From: NCEH01 sp043195125
GTDB lineage: Bacteria; Pseudomonadota; Alphaproteobacteria; Rhizobiales; Xanthobacteraceae
Length of the DNA stretch: 64,000 nt
Strand: one strand, 5' to 3'
Assembly: GCF_043195125.1 (NCBI RefSeq)
Contig: NZ_JBAFWR010000001.1
Part shown: positions 33,714 to 42,892 of the stretch, piece after piece
How the letters are laid out: each line of letters starts with the position of its first letter
Numbering within the stretch: the first letter of the stretch is position 1
Made by a program: the position numbers and the translations under genes
Notes under the pieces: model-generated
Databases searched by the model: none
What the model saw: only the letters and a program-made list of their open reading frames with translations
What the model was told of the DNA's origin: nothing

Positions 33714-35084
33714 ATGGCTCGCGATATGCTGGATGCGACCCCGATCCAATCCCGCGACGAGTTGGTCGCCTGGATCGAACAGGGGAACAAGCCGGAATCC
33801 GCCTTCCGGCTCGGCACCGAGCACGAGAAGATCCCCTTCACGATCGGCCGGCACGAACCTGTTCCCTATGAAGGCGAGGCGGGAATCCGGGCGGTCCTGG
33901 AAGGCATGCAGAAGCTTTCGGGCTGGGAGCCGATCCTGGAAGGCGAGACCCTGATCGGGCTCTCCGACCCCAACGGCGGGGGCGCCATCTCGCTGGAACC
34001 GGGCGGCCAGTTCGAACTTTCCGGCGCGCCTTTGCTGTCGATCCACGAAACGTGCTCGGAGATCAACACGCATTTGACGCAGGTGCGTCAGGTCGCCGAG
34101 CCGCTCGGTATCGGCTTTCTCGGCATCGGCATGAGCCCGAAATGGACCCGCGCCGAGACGCCGGTGATGCCGAAGGGCCGCTACAAGATCATGGCCAATT
34201 ACATGCCGAAGGTCGGCAAGCTTGGTCTCGACATGATGTTCAGAACCTGCACCGTGCAGGTGAACCTGGATTATTCCTCGGAAGCGGACATGGTGCGCAA
34301 GCTGCGGGCGAGCCTCGCCCTCCAGCCCATCGCGACCGCGCTGTTTGCCAATTCGCCCTTCACCGAAGGCAAGCTCAACGGCTTCCTCTCGTTCCGCTCG
34401 CAGATCTGGCGGGACACCGACAACCAGCGCGCCGGCATGCTGCCCTTCGCCTTCGAAGACGGCATGGGATTTGAGCGCTACGTAGACTATGCACTTGATG
34501 TCCCTATGTATTTCGTCAAGCGTGGCGATGCCTATATTGATGTGGCGGGATCGTCCTTCCGCGATCTCCTCGCGGGGCGCCATCCCGCGCTGCCTGGCGA
34601 GACCGCGACCCTGTCGGACTGGGTGAATCACCTCTCCACCATCTTCCCGGAAGTGCGGCTGAAGCGCTTCCTGGAGATGCGCGGCGCCGACGCCGGCCCT
34701 TGGGCGGAATTGTGCGCGCTGCCGGCCCTATGGGCTGGCGTGCTGTATGATTCTCAAAGCCTCGATGCGGCTCTTGAGCTGGTGAAGGATTGGACCGAGG
34801 CGGAGCGGCAGGCGCTTCGAGACGATGTGCCTCGTCTGGCACTCGATGCCGCCATCGCCGGCCGCAAGGTGCGCGATATCGCGGCCGACATGGTGGCCTT
34901 GTCGGCAGGCGGCTTGAAGCGGCGGCGCCATCTCGACAGCCAGGGCCGCGACGAAACCCGCTTCCTTGTCCCGCTGAAAGAGATTCTCGCCAGCGGCAAG
35001 ACACCCGCGGAAAAGCTACGCGACCTCTTTCTCGGCCCCTGGGATGAGTCCGTGGAGCCGGTCTTCAAGGCGCTCGCCTACTGA
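33714..35084 (+). CDS. gshA: Glutamate-cysteine ligase, plant/alphaproteobacterial type
   Basis: GshA makes gamma-glutamylcysteine, the first step of glutathione synthesis. The 456-residue protein begins ARDMLDATPIQSRDELVAWIEQGNKPESAFRLGTEHEKIPF. Further segments are GLSDPNGGGAISLEPGGQFELSGAPL and MMFRTCTVQVNLDYSSEADM, which identify the class shared by plants and alphaproteobacteria rather than the E. coli type. A glutathione S-transferase and a Kef-type antiporter elsewhere in the window are consistent with glutathione use. Confidence 0.94.
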   Translation: MARDMLDATPIQSRDELVAWIEQGNKPESAFRLGTEHEKIPFTIGRHEPVPYEGEAGIRAVLEGMQKLSGWEPILEGETLIGLSDPNGGGAISLEPGGQFELSGAPLLSIHETCSEINTHLTQVRQVAEPLGIGFLGIGMSPKWTRAETPVMPKGRYKIMANYMPKVGKLGLDMMFRTCTVQVNLDYSSEADMVRKLRASLALQPIATALFANSPFTEGKLNGFLSFRSQIWRDTDNQRAGMLPFAFEDGMGFERYVDYALDVPMYFVKRGDAYIDVAGSSFRDLLAGRHPALPGETATLSDWVNHLSTIFPEVRLKRFLEMRGADAGPWAELCALPALWAGVLYDSQSLDAALELVKDWTEAERQALRDDVPRLALDAAIAGRKVRDIAADMVALSAGGLKRRRHLDSQGRDETRFLVPLKEILASGKTPAEKLRDLFLGPWDESVEPVFKALAY

Positions 35085-35200
35085 GGCGGATCAACCGGGC
35101 GGCCGCGCATGTGCGTCGCGCATGGCGGCTATGCGCGGACAGGTGGTTCGCGCAACGCGATGCTAGGGTCTAACGGGCCATCTCCCGGAGTTTGGAACCC

Positions 35201-36127
35201 ATGGCCGCGTCCACGCCTCCCGCCGCCCCGACCGCGTTCGGCACCGTGGAGGCGACGCTCTATGTCGCAACCGTGCTGCTCTGGGGCACTGGCTGGCTGC
35301 CGCTACGCCTGCAACTCGGCGTCGTCGCGCCGGAGGTTTCCGGCATGCTACGCTTCCTCATCGCGGGGGCGGTCATGTTCGTCGCCGTGGGCGTTTCTGG
35401 CGGACGGCTGGCTTTCAGGCCGCGCGACCACCTGTTGTTCGCCGGGCTGGGCGCATGCCTGTTCTCGCTGAACTTCCTCACCTTCTATTATGCCGGCTAT
35501 CACCTGAAATCCGGCGTCATGTCGGTGGTGTTCTCACTCGCTTCGGTGTGCATTCCGGTTCTGTCGGCACTGATGTTCGGCACGCGGCTCACCGCGCGCA
35601 TCCTGGTGGGCACGCTGCTGGGGGTGGGTGGAATCGCCCTGGTATTCGAGCCGAGTCTTGTTGAAACCGGATTCGATGGGGCGGTGCTGGTGGCCCTTGC
35701 GCTGGCGATCGCCGGCACGCTCCTGTTCTCGCTCGGCAGCCTCTTGACTGGCGTCGTCTCGCGGCGCGGCCTGCCGCTGTTTTCCGCCACCGCCTGGGGC
35801 ATGGCCTATGGGTGCCTGGTGTTCCTGCTGGCGACGCTGGTCTCAGGTGCGCCGGTCCAGGTGGAATGGACGCCGCGCTATCTCGGCGCGCTGGCCTATC
35901 TCATCGTCGGGCCGACGCTGCTCGGGTTCGCGATCTATCTGCAATTGATCCGCCGCATCGGCGCGAGTCGCGCGGGCTACGGCACGGTGCTGTTCCCGCT
36001 GGTGGCGCTGCTCATCTCGACGGTTTTCGAGGGCTACCATTGGACGCTCGAGGCGGGGCTTGGCGTTGCGCTGGTGCTTGCCGGCAACGTGGTGGTGCTC
36101 ACTCCGGGCCGCGCTGTGGCTACCTGA
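35201..36127 (+). CDS. EamA-family (DMT) transporter
   Basis: The 308-residue membrane protein has ten helices in two EamA repeats, starting YVATVLLWGTGWLPLRLQLG and, in the second half, LPLFSATAWGMAYGCLVF and GPTLLGFAIYLQLIRRIGASRAGYGTVLFPLVALLIS. Family members export amino acids, nucleosides or metabolites. I take the ATG nine bases after a TTG alternative. Its stop lies two bases from the stop of the convergent LysR gene, so this family assignment gives no substrate. Confidence 0.88.
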   Translation: MAASTPPAAPTAFGTVEATLYVATVLLWGTGWLPLRLQLGVVAPEVSGMLRFLIAGAVMFVAVGVSGGRLAFRPRDHLLFAGLGACLFSLNFLTFYYAGYHLKSGVMSVVFSLASVCIPVLSALMFGTRLTARILVGTLLGVGGIALVFEPSLVETGFDGAVLVALALAIAGTLLFSLGSLLTGVVSRRGLPLFSATAWGMAYGCLVFLLATLVSGAPVQVEWTPRYLGALAYLIVGPTLLGFAIYLQLIRRIGASRAGYGTVLFPLVALLISTVFEGYHWTLEAGLGVALVLAGNVVVLTPGRAVAT

Positions 36128-36129
36128 GG

Positions 36130-37011
36130 CTATTCGGCGGCGTCTGCCTCGGTGACGTTGTCGAGTCCCTGGATGATATGGAGGGCCAGCGCGTCGGCGA
36201 GGGCGTTCGGCTCGTGGCGGTTGCGCAGCAGCGCGATATCGCACGGCGGCAACGGCGGATAGCCGTCCGCCGGCCCGAGCACGCGCATGCCCGGCCGCAA
36301 CGCCGATTCGGGAAATACGCTCACCGCCAGCCCCGCCAAGACGGCAGCGGAGACGGCGCCGGCATTCGGGCTGGTGTAGAGCACGCGATGGGCGCGCCCG
36401 CAGCCTGCAAGGCGGGTTACGGCCGCATCGCGCCACACGCAGGTGGGGCGCCCGAGGGCCAGGGGCACCGGAGTTTCGAGGTGCGCGGCATGCCGCGCCG
36501 AGCCGACCCACAGCAGCCGCTCCCGGCGGATCACCTGGGAATCGCGCGCCGATGTCTCCGTATAGGTGATGATCGCAAGATCGAGGGTGCCGGCCTTGAT
36601 GCGCTCCACCAGTTCGCAACTGGGCTCGCAGATGACCGTCAGTTCCACGGAGGGATGCGTGCGCGAGAATCGCGCCATGATTTCCGGCAGATAGCGATCT
36701 GCATAATCGTCCGGCACGCCAAGGCAGACGCGGCCTGACAGCGTTGCGTCGGCGAAGCTCGCGACCGCCTCCAGATTGAGCTTCACGATGCGCCGCGCGT
36801 AGTCGAGGAGGCGCTGGCCGTCGTCCGTCAGGCGCGAGGCGCGTCCATCTCGCGCGAATACCGGGCGGCCCACCCGTTCTTCGAGGCGCTTCATCTGCAT
36901 GGACACCGCCGATTGGGTCTTGTGAACCACTTCGGCGGCGCGCGTGAAACTGCCGGTCTCGGCGATGGCGACGAAGGTCCGAAGCTGATCGGTGTCGAGC
37001 AATATGGTCAT
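36130..37011 (-). CDS. LysR-family transcriptional regulator
   Basis: The 293-residue regulator has the N-terminal helix-turn-helix (TDQLRTFVAIAETGSFTRAAEVVHKTQSAVSMQMKRLEERVG) and a periplasmic-binding-protein-like effector domain from about 90. The domain resembles the LrhA/HexA branch. LysR proteins usually control a divergent gene; here that is the small DUF1127 gene, while the convergent transporter is a less likely target. The effector is unknown. Confidence 0.9.
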   Translation of the reverse strand: MTILLDTDQLRTFVAIAETGSFTRAAEVVHKTQSAVSMQMKRLEERVGRPVFARDGRASRLTDDGQRLLDYARRIVKLNLEAVASFADATLSGRVCLGVPDDYADRYLPEIMARFSRTHPSVELTVICEPSCELVERIKAGTLDLAIITYTETSARDSQVIRRERLLWVGSARHAAHLETPVPLALGRPTCVWRDAAVTRLAGCGRAHRVLYTSPNAGAVSAAVLAGLAVSVFPESALRPGMRVLGPADGYPPLPPCDIALLRNRHEPNALADALALHIIQGLDNVTEADAAE

Positions 37012-37178
37012 GAGCGATCTCGATCTATCAGCAATAATGATATTTCAGATGAATAACATTCGCTAGCGTGATTTTACGTCGCGTCGCACAAGGAGGGGGT
37101 CGCGGCGCAGTGAGATCGGGTGGTCCCCCCGGTGCTTCTGGGAGCAGAACGGGCAGGCGCCGGACAATGGAGATGACG

Positions 37179-37478
37179 ATGAGCATTCATGGCGAAATCC
37201 GCACTGCCGGTCTCGCGCCCTTCGGCGCCGTCCTGGCCACGTTCGTGCTGCAGACCCTTGGCCAGGGACTGAAAGTGGTACGCGCCATGGAGCATCGTCG
37301 CGCCGTCCGCGCCCTTAACGCGCTCGACGATCATATGCTGCGCGACATTGGCCTGACGCGCGGAGACATTCGTGACGCGGCGGCCGAGCCGGCCTGGGTC
37401 GATCCCTCGGTGCTGCTGGTGCGCCGCGCGGTGGAACGGCGCACGGCAGCCTGGCTCAAGGCACGCCGCCAGGCCTGA
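37179..37478 (+). CDS. DUF1127 domain protein
   Basis: The 99-residue protein contains the DUF1127 core in its middle, AVRALNALDDHMLRDIGLTRGDI, the short Arg/Asp-rich motif found in many proteobacterial proteins. It has hydrophobic sequence before the core, FGAVLATFVLQTLG. The ATG giving MSIHGEIRT has GGAG eight bases upstream; an ATG four codons earlier is possible. DUF1127 proteins, mostly shorter than this one, have been linked to phosphate, RNA and stress responses in other alphaproteobacteria. The divergent LysR gene may control it. Confidence 0.78.
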   Translation: MSIHGEIRTAGLAPFGAVLATFVLQTLGQGLKVVRAMEHRRAVRALNALDDHMLRDIGLTRGDIRDAAAEPAWVDPSVLLVRRAVERRTAAWLKARRQA

Positions 37479-37527
37479 TCTCGCGGCCATTCAATCGGCG
37501 GTCAAAGCCCCTCGCGACCGCCCATCT

Positions 37528-37567
37528 AGGCCCGTGCCGGCCGCAACCGGCGCGGGCCTTCTTTGTT
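37528..37567. terminator. Intrinsic terminator after DUF1127 gene
   Basis: AGGCCCGTGCCGG pairs with CCGGCGCGGGCCT around CCGCAA, with one mismatched pair, and is followed by TCTTTGTTTT. It lies 50 bases after the DUF1127 gene and ten bases before the end of the convergent DUF937-like gene. Confidence 0.8.
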
Positions 37568-37576
37568 TTCGCGGTC

Positions 37577-38677
37577 TCAACCTTTGCGAGTCGGCCGTGT
37601 TCCGGTCTTCGTCGGCGAGGCATGGCCGTGGGCCGCGCTGCGGCCGAGCATCTGGCTCCAGAAATCCGGAAACGGATAGAAAGCGGCGAGGCCTGCAAAG
37701 GGGGCCGCCGGATCGTGCCCGCCGGTCTTCGCGTTGGGTGGGAAGCCCTGGGCGAACAATTGGGCAAAATAATCCTGCATCGGCCATTGCCCGAGCGCCG
37801 CCAGCGGCTCCGGCGGGGGAGGGGGCGGCGGTAGGGCGATCGGCTTTGCGGCCGCGGCGACCTGGCGCTGAGCAGCGTCTCCGGAAACCGCGGTCATGGT
37901 CTCCATCATGGCGGCGATGAGTTCCTGCCACGCATTGGTGGCATTGCCATATAAATCCTGGCTTGAGGCGCCGGAACGCCCCGGCGCACGATAAGCGCCC
38001 GGCTGGGGACGCGCAGCATCGGCCCAGGAGGCGCCCATGCCCGGTTGGCTCCAGGCGCCGGCGGTGCCGCCGCTCCACGGCGATTGCAGCATCATCTGCG
38101 CAAACGCGTCCACCCATGGATTGCCGGTGCTCTGGGATTGGCGCGGCATGGCGCTGTTCATCCAGGTGGCGAGGCCATCCACCCAGGGATTGCCGGTGGG
38201 CACGGGGAGCCCGTTTGCGCGCGCCAGCATGGCCGCGAGCATCTGGTTCATCGCGCCCGAGGCGGCGAGCGATTTGGTGAGTCCCCCCATCACGAGGGTC
38301 GCGAAATCGGGCATGATCTTGCGCACGACCGCCGTGGCCAGGCCGGTGCTGGCGGCCGCGTGATTGGCCACCGCCGTGCTGATCTCGGGCGAACCGAAGA
38401 GCGCGTCGAGCGCATTGGCGCCGGCTTGCGAGAACTGGTCGGGCGCGGACGGCGGCCGATCGTAAAAGCCGCCATAGGGGCCACGCATCATCAGCACCAT
38501 GAGGTTGGCGAGCCCCTCGGGCGACTGCATAGCGCGCTGAATGCCGGCCGCGAATGCGGGCATGACGGCTTCCGCGGCCTTCTGGGCCTGCTGCGCGGTC
38601 AGTCCGTAGATCTGGGCAAGATTCTCCAGGCCCTGCCCGCCTTGAGCAGCCCTCAGCAATTGCACGAACTGGTCCAT
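37577..38677 (-). CDS. DUF937-like protein with internal GNPWVD repeats
   Basis: The 366-residue protein has an N-terminal part that looks like DUF937: LENLAQIYGLTAQQAQKAAEAVMPAFAAGIQRAM, with the helical GLxxxQA pattern. Residues 162-167 and 185-190 repeat the motif GNPWVD, followed by (G/A)xAxxM, 23 residues apart. The C-terminal half is rich in Pro, Ala, Gly, Met and Trp and includes a run of prolines near 280. There is no signal peptide or membrane segment. Function is unknown; members are called YidB-like. It stands as a single gene. Confidence 0.7.
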   Translation of the reverse strand: MDQFVQLLRAAQGGQGLENLAQIYGLTAQQAQKAAEAVMPAFAAGIQRAMQSPEGLANLMVLMMRGPYGGFYDRPPSAPDQFSQAGANALDALFGSPEISTAVANHAAASTGLATAVVRKIMPDFATLVMGGLTKSLAASGAMNQMLAAMLARANGLPVPTGNPWVDGLATWMNSAMPRQSQSTGNPWVDAFAQMMLQSPWSGGTAGAWSQPGMGASWADAARPQPGAYRAPGRSGASSQDLYGNATNAWQELIAAMMETMTAVSGDAAQRQVAAAAKPIALPPPPPPPEPLAALGQWPMQDYFAQLFAQGFPPNAKTGGHDPAAPFAGLAAFYPFPDFWSQMLGRSAAHGHASPTKTGTRPTRKG

Positions 38678-38724
38678 TTAACGGCCTCCCGACGGAGCGA
38701 CTCTACGCCATCGTCTCGCCAAAA

Positions 38725-40152
38725 TCACGGCTCGATGGCGGTCGCGTCTTGAGGGGAGGAGAGTGGGGGCAATTCTACGGTGGACAGATGCGGTGCGGGC
38801 CCTCGATCCGCTACCGGCGGCGGTGCCGCGGCGATCCTTTCGATCACGCGGAAAGCAAAAACCATGGCCGCGATGCCGAATGCGACGGCGCCGATGGCTT
38901 GGCCGAGAATCACCCCGTTGGCGCCCATGATGTCGCTGCCGATCCACACCAGCGGAATGGTGCCGACTGTGGCACGGCCCCAGTTGAAGAAGGTGGAGAG
39001 CAGCGGCGCCCCAAGATTGTTGAACGCCGCATTGGCGACGAACAATCCACCGAGGAAAATGAAGCTTCCGGCCGTGACGAGGCAGAAGAAGGCAACGATC
39101 TGCTGGCCCTCGGGCGTGAGGCCGAACACCGAGGAAATGGTATTGCGCAGCAGCGCCAGCAGCACCCACACCACACCCACATAGAGCAGGGTCAGGATCA
39201 GGCTATCCTTGAGCGTGGTGCGCAGACGGTCGAACAGTCCGGCACCGAAATTCTGTCCGAAGATCGGCCCAACCGCCCCGGTGAGGGCGAACAACGGGCC
39301 GAAGGCCACGGGAATCACCCGTCCGATGACCGCGAACGCCGCCACCGCGCCATCGCCGAACGGGGCGAGCTTGGCGGTGACATAGGCATTGCCCACCGGC
39401 GTCGCGACATTGGTGAGAATGGCGGGAATCGCGATCGCCGAGATCGGTCCGGCATGGCGATGCCACATGGTAAGGGTCGGACGGCGAAACAGATTGTGCC
39501 TGCGGTGGCACGCCTGCAACCCGTAGAGCGCCATGAACAGGCGCGCGGCGACAGAGACGATGGCGGCGCCATCCACGCCCAGGCCCAGGGCGAGAATGAG
39601 GATCGGGTCCAGGACGGCCGTCAGCAGGCCGCCGCCCAGCGTCACCCACATGGCCCGTCCGGCATCGCCGGTCGCTCGCAGCAGTCCGGAGGTCACCATC
39701 CCGATGCCCAGCAGCGGCGTCGACAGGGTGACCACGACGAGGAAACGGTCGGCGATGTCAAGCGTGCGCCCGTGGGCTCCGAGCAGCGACAGCAGCGGCC
39801 GGATGAGCGGCAGCGAGATGGCGGTCAGGATCACGCACACCAGCACCATGTAGAGAACCGCGATGGTGGCGAGCGCGCGGGCATCCTCCCGGTTGCCTGC
39901 GCCAAGCGCGCGCGACACCACGGCCGAGCCCGCGATCATGATGCCGAGCGCCACCGAGGTGGTGAAAAAAAGCATCGTCCCGGCATAGCCGATGGCGGCG
40001 GCCAGCTCCGCCTCGCCGAGAAGCGAGATGTAGAACAGGTTCAGCAGGTCCACGAGGAACACGGCGACCAGGCCGATCGACCCCGTGGCGGCCATCACCG
40101 CCACATGGCGCATGATGGAACCTTGGAGGAATTTCGCGGGCGCTGCGCTCAT
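38725..40152 (-). CDS. MATE-family efflux transporter
   Basis: The 475-residue protein has 12 predicted membrane helices in the MATE pattern: GSIGLVAVFLVDLLNLFYISLLGEAELAAAIGYAG at the start, then GAGNREDARALA and, in the second half, GAVGPIFGQNFGAGLFDRLRTTLKDS. MATE proteins export cationic drugs or secondary metabolites using proton or sodium gradients. No regulator or partner gene lies beside it. The C terminus extends about 25 residues past the last helix and is Pro-rich. Confidence 0.9.
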   Translation of the reverse strand: MSAAPAKFLQGSIMRHVAVMAATGSIGLVAVFLVDLLNLFYISLLGEAELAAAIGYAGTMLFFTTSVALGIMIAGSAVVSRALGAGNREDARALATIAVLYMVLVCVILTAISLPLIRPLLSLLGAHGRTLDIADRFLVVVTLSTPLLGIGMVTSGLLRATGDAGRAMWVTLGGGLLTAVLDPILILALGLGVDGAAIVSVAARLFMALYGLQACHRRHNLFRRPTLTMWHRHAGPISAIAIPAILTNVATPVGNAYVTAKLAPFGDGAVAAFAVIGRVIPVAFGPLFALTGAVGPIFGQNFGAGLFDRLRTTLKDSLILTLLYVGVVWVLLALLRNTISSVFGLTPEGQQIVAFFCLVTAGSFIFLGGLFVANAAFNNLGAPLLSTFFNWGRATVGTIPLVWIGSDIMGANGVILGQAIGAVAFGIAAMVFAFRVIERIAAAPPPVADRGPAPHLSTVELPPLSSPQDATAIEP

Positions 40153-40310
40153 GCGGTCCGATGGTTCGTTGGGGCTGTTTCGCGGGATTCAGCCGGGCTG
40201 ATCGCCGTGGCCGCGACGGACCGGCGAGCGCGCCCGTTGTAGATCAGGCCGCGCGATCTTGCGCCACAAATCGGCGGACGACGCCATCCGCCAGCGTGCA
40301 ACGGGTGGGG

Positions 40311-42146
40311 TCAGCCCGAAAATTCGGTTTCGTGGGCCAGCACGTCCTGCGCCTCTGGATTGAGCGGCTTGGCGGGCTTGTTGGGGTCGGTGAGGGGCTC
40401 GGGTTCCACCTTCTGGCCGGCCAGTTCGATACCAGCGTAAAGCCCTTCCTGCACCTGCAATTCGAGCCGCTTGCGGTCGCGGGCGCGCACGTCCGCGACC
40501 AGTGCGGCAACAGCCTCCTGATCCACGCCCAGTGCTTCCAGCGTCCGCCCGCCAAAGGCGAAGGCCGATTCCAGCGTCTCGCGCATTTCGTAATCGACGG
40601 ATTTGCGCAGCAGTGCCATGGCGTGGACGCGGTCGAAGGCGCGCACGTGAAGGCGCGCATTGGGCATGTTGGCCTGCACGATATCGACGATCCGGTCGGC
40701 CGCCTCGCGGTCGTCCACGCACACGGCGATGACTTCCGCCTGGTCCGCGCCGGCGGCGCGCAGCACGTCCAGGCGGGTGCCGTCGCCATAATAGATGTGC
40801 ACGCCGAAGCGCCCGGCGCTCTGAATCATCTCCACGTCATTGTCGATGATGGTGACGCCCACGCCTTCCGCCAGCAGGCATTGCGAGACGATCTGGCCGA
40901 AGCGGCCGAAGCCGATCACCAGCACGCGCCCGTTGGCGTCGGTGAAATCGTCCGGCTCCGGCTCCGGCTCGGCGTGGCGCAGCCGTGGCAGCAGGCGCCC
41001 GATGCCGGCGAACACCAGCGGACCGATCATCATGGTCAGCGCGGCCGTTGCGGTGAGAAGCTCGGCCTGCTCGCGATTGAGAATGCCGTTGGCGAGGGCC
41101 AGCGGAAACAGCACGAAGGCGAATTCGCCCGCCGGCATCAGCACCGCACCGGCGCGCAGCGCGTCCGCGTCCGTGCGGTGGTCGGTGCGATAGAGCAGAA
41201 ACACCACCAGGAATTTGATCGCCGTGATCATCAAGGCGGCGAGCACAACCGGCAGGATGTGCGGCAGCAGGACCGTGAGGTCCAGCGACATGCCGACGCC
41301 CATGAAGAATACCGCCAGCAGCAAGCCGCGGAAGGCGTCGATATTGGCTTCCAGCTCGTGGCGGAAGGTGCTTTCGGACAATAACAGCCCGGCAAGGAAG
41401 GCCCCGAGCGCCATGGAAAGCCCCACGGTCGCCATCAGGCCGGCCGCGCCGAGCACCACCAGCAGCGCCGCCGCCGTCATCGCCTCGCGCGCACCGGAGC
41501 GGGCGAGCAGGCGGAACAGCGGATTCAGCAGGAAGCGTCCGGACACCACGATCACGCTGACCGCCGCTAGCGCCGCCGCCGCCTTTAGGAGGGTCGCCGT
41601 CACGTCCGTGCCGAGATTGGATTCGCCCGGCGCCAGCAGCGGCACCAGTGCCAGCAGGGGGACGATGGCGATGTCCTGGAACAGCAGGATCGAGAAGGCG
41701 CGCTGGCCGTAGCCGGAAGAGAGGTCGTTATGCTCACCCAGCAGCTGAAGGGCGATCGAGGTTGCAGACATGGCCAGCGCCATGCCGGTGATGATCGCCC
41801 CCGCGATGCCGAACCCCAGCAGCCAGGACACGAGCGCGATCGTCATGCCGGTAATCAGCAATTGCGCGGTGCCGAGGCCGAAAATATAGCGCCCCATGGA
41901 AAGCAGGCGCGACGGCTGAAGCTCAAGCCCGATGAGGAACAGCAGCAGTACGACGCCGAGTTCGGCCACCGCTATGACGGTCGTGGGATCGGCCACATTG
42001 AAGCCGGCGGGGCCAATAGCGATGCCAGCGGCCAGATAACCCACCACCGGCGATAACCCGAGCCGCCGGGCCACCGGCACGGAAACCACCGCCGCCACCA
42101 GAAAGGCGAGAGCGCTGATGAACAGGGTGTGGTCGTCTCCGTGCAT
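40311..42146 (-). CDS. Kef-type potassium/proton antiporter (CPA2 family)
   Basis: The 611-residue protein combines an N-terminal cation/proton exchanger of 12-13 helices (FISALAFLVAAVVSVPVARRLGLSPVVGYLAAGIAIGP at the start) with a cytoplasmic RCK/TrkA-N domain from about 405. That domain has the Rossmann motif VIGFGRFGQIVSQCLLAEGVGV and VEMIQSAGRFGVHIYYGDGTRLDVL. A TrkA-C-like tail follows. The architecture is that of KefB/KefC, which release potassium under electrophile stress and are gated by glutathione adducts. The gshA gene in this window fits but does not prove such gating. Confidence 0.9.
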   Translation of the reverse strand: MHGDDHTLFISALAFLVAAVVSVPVARRLGLSPVVGYLAAGIAIGPAGFNVADPTTVIAVAELGVVLLLFLIGLELQPSRLLSMGRYIFGLGTAQLLITGMTIALVSWLLGFGIAGAIITGMALAMSATSIALQLLGEHNDLSSGYGQRAFSILLFQDIAIVPLLALVPLLAPGESNLGTDVTATLLKAAAALAAVSVIVVSGRFLLNPLFRLLARSGAREAMTAAALLVVLGAAGLMATVGLSMALGAFLAGLLLSESTFRHELEANIDAFRGLLLAVFFMGVGMSLDLTVLLPHILPVVLAALMITAIKFLVVFLLYRTDHRTDADALRAGAVLMPAGEFAFVLFPLALANGILNREQAELLTATAALTMMIGPLVFAGIGRLLPRLRHAEPEPEPDDFTDANGRVLVIGFGRFGQIVSQCLLAEGVGVTIIDNDVEMIQSAGRFGVHIYYGDGTRLDVLRAAGADQAEVIAVCVDDREAADRIVDIVQANMPNARLHVRAFDRVHAMALLRKSVDYEMRETLESAFAFGGRTLEALGVDQEAVAALVADVRARDRKRLELQVQEGLYAGIELAGQKVEPEPLTDPNKPAKPLNPEAQDVLAHETEFSG

Positions 42147-42313
42147 CCGCCATGCCTTCTGCCAAGCTTGCGCCGGCCGCTCTTGTGCAGAGCAACAATG
42201 GCCAAACCATGCCGCCAGAACCGACCGTCATTAAAGGCGGGACACAGCTCCGCACCAAGAGAATTGTGACGATATGCGGGCGCCGGCCCCGGCCTGTTGC
42301 GTAACGGCAACGC

Positions 42314-42892
42314 CTATTTGAGAGCGTCGAAGCCGGGGCCGAAGCCGTTGAGACCCAACGGTATTCCAATGCCCTCTTCCGGCGTCTGGAAGATGATGAA
42401 GGTCGCCTGCTTGCCCTGGCGCAACCGCCCCACCAGCGCGTCATCCATAACCACTTCTGCGACGCAGCCATTGGGCAGGCACCGCACGAAGCCGGCGCGG
42501 CCGACGTCGGTATCGTCGATCTTCAAGCCGAGGCCGGAGGGAATCAGCACGCCAAGCGGCGCCAGAACGCGCAGCAGCCGGCTTTTCTGGTCGGCGGTCT
42601 TCAGAATAATGACGGTGAGGCCGACATTCGGGCGGTCGTCGGCCTGGACGCTCTGCAGCAGGACACACTGTTCGGTTTGCGCACCCGGAGGCGTGTCGCA
42701 GCGAATCTGCCAGTCCCCATAGACTTGCTTCACGACGCCCTGCGCCGCGGCCGGCCGGGAGGTGGAGAGCAGGCCGCAAAAGCCGAACACCGCGACGATG
42801 AAGGCGCACATGACCTTGCCAGCCGGCACCAGGCGGGCGGCCTCAGGGCGCCGATCCGTGCGGGCGAGGCCCCGCGACAACATGAACTCCAT
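42314..42892 (-). CDS. Invasion-associated locus B (IalB) family protein
   Basis: The 192-residue protein begins with a signal sequence after about 25 positively charged residues (MCAFIVAVFGFCGLLSTSRPAAAQ), so it is exported. The mature part has VYGDWQIRCDTPPGAQTEQCVLLQ and FVRCLPNGCVAEVVMDDALVGRL, with paired cysteines as in IalB-like proteins. The family is common in nonpathogenic Hyphomicrobiales and its biochemical role is unclear. I use an ATG; a TTG eleven codons upstream is also open. Confidence 0.82.
   Translation of the reverse strand: MEFMLSRGLARTDRRPEAARLVPAGKVMCAFIVAVFGFCGLLSTSRPAAAQGVVKQVYGDWQIRCDTPPGAQTEQCVLLQSVQADDRPNVGLTVIILKTADQKSRLLRVLAPLGVLIPSGLGLKIDDTDVGRAGFVRCLPNGCVAEVVMDDALVGRLRQGKQATFIIFQTPEEGIGIPLGLNGFGPGFDALK

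Noticed and set aside
33490..33954. A plus-strand frame starting before gshA
   Set aside because: It overlaps the start of gshA in another frame; only the first codons look protein-like, and a hairpin lies within them.
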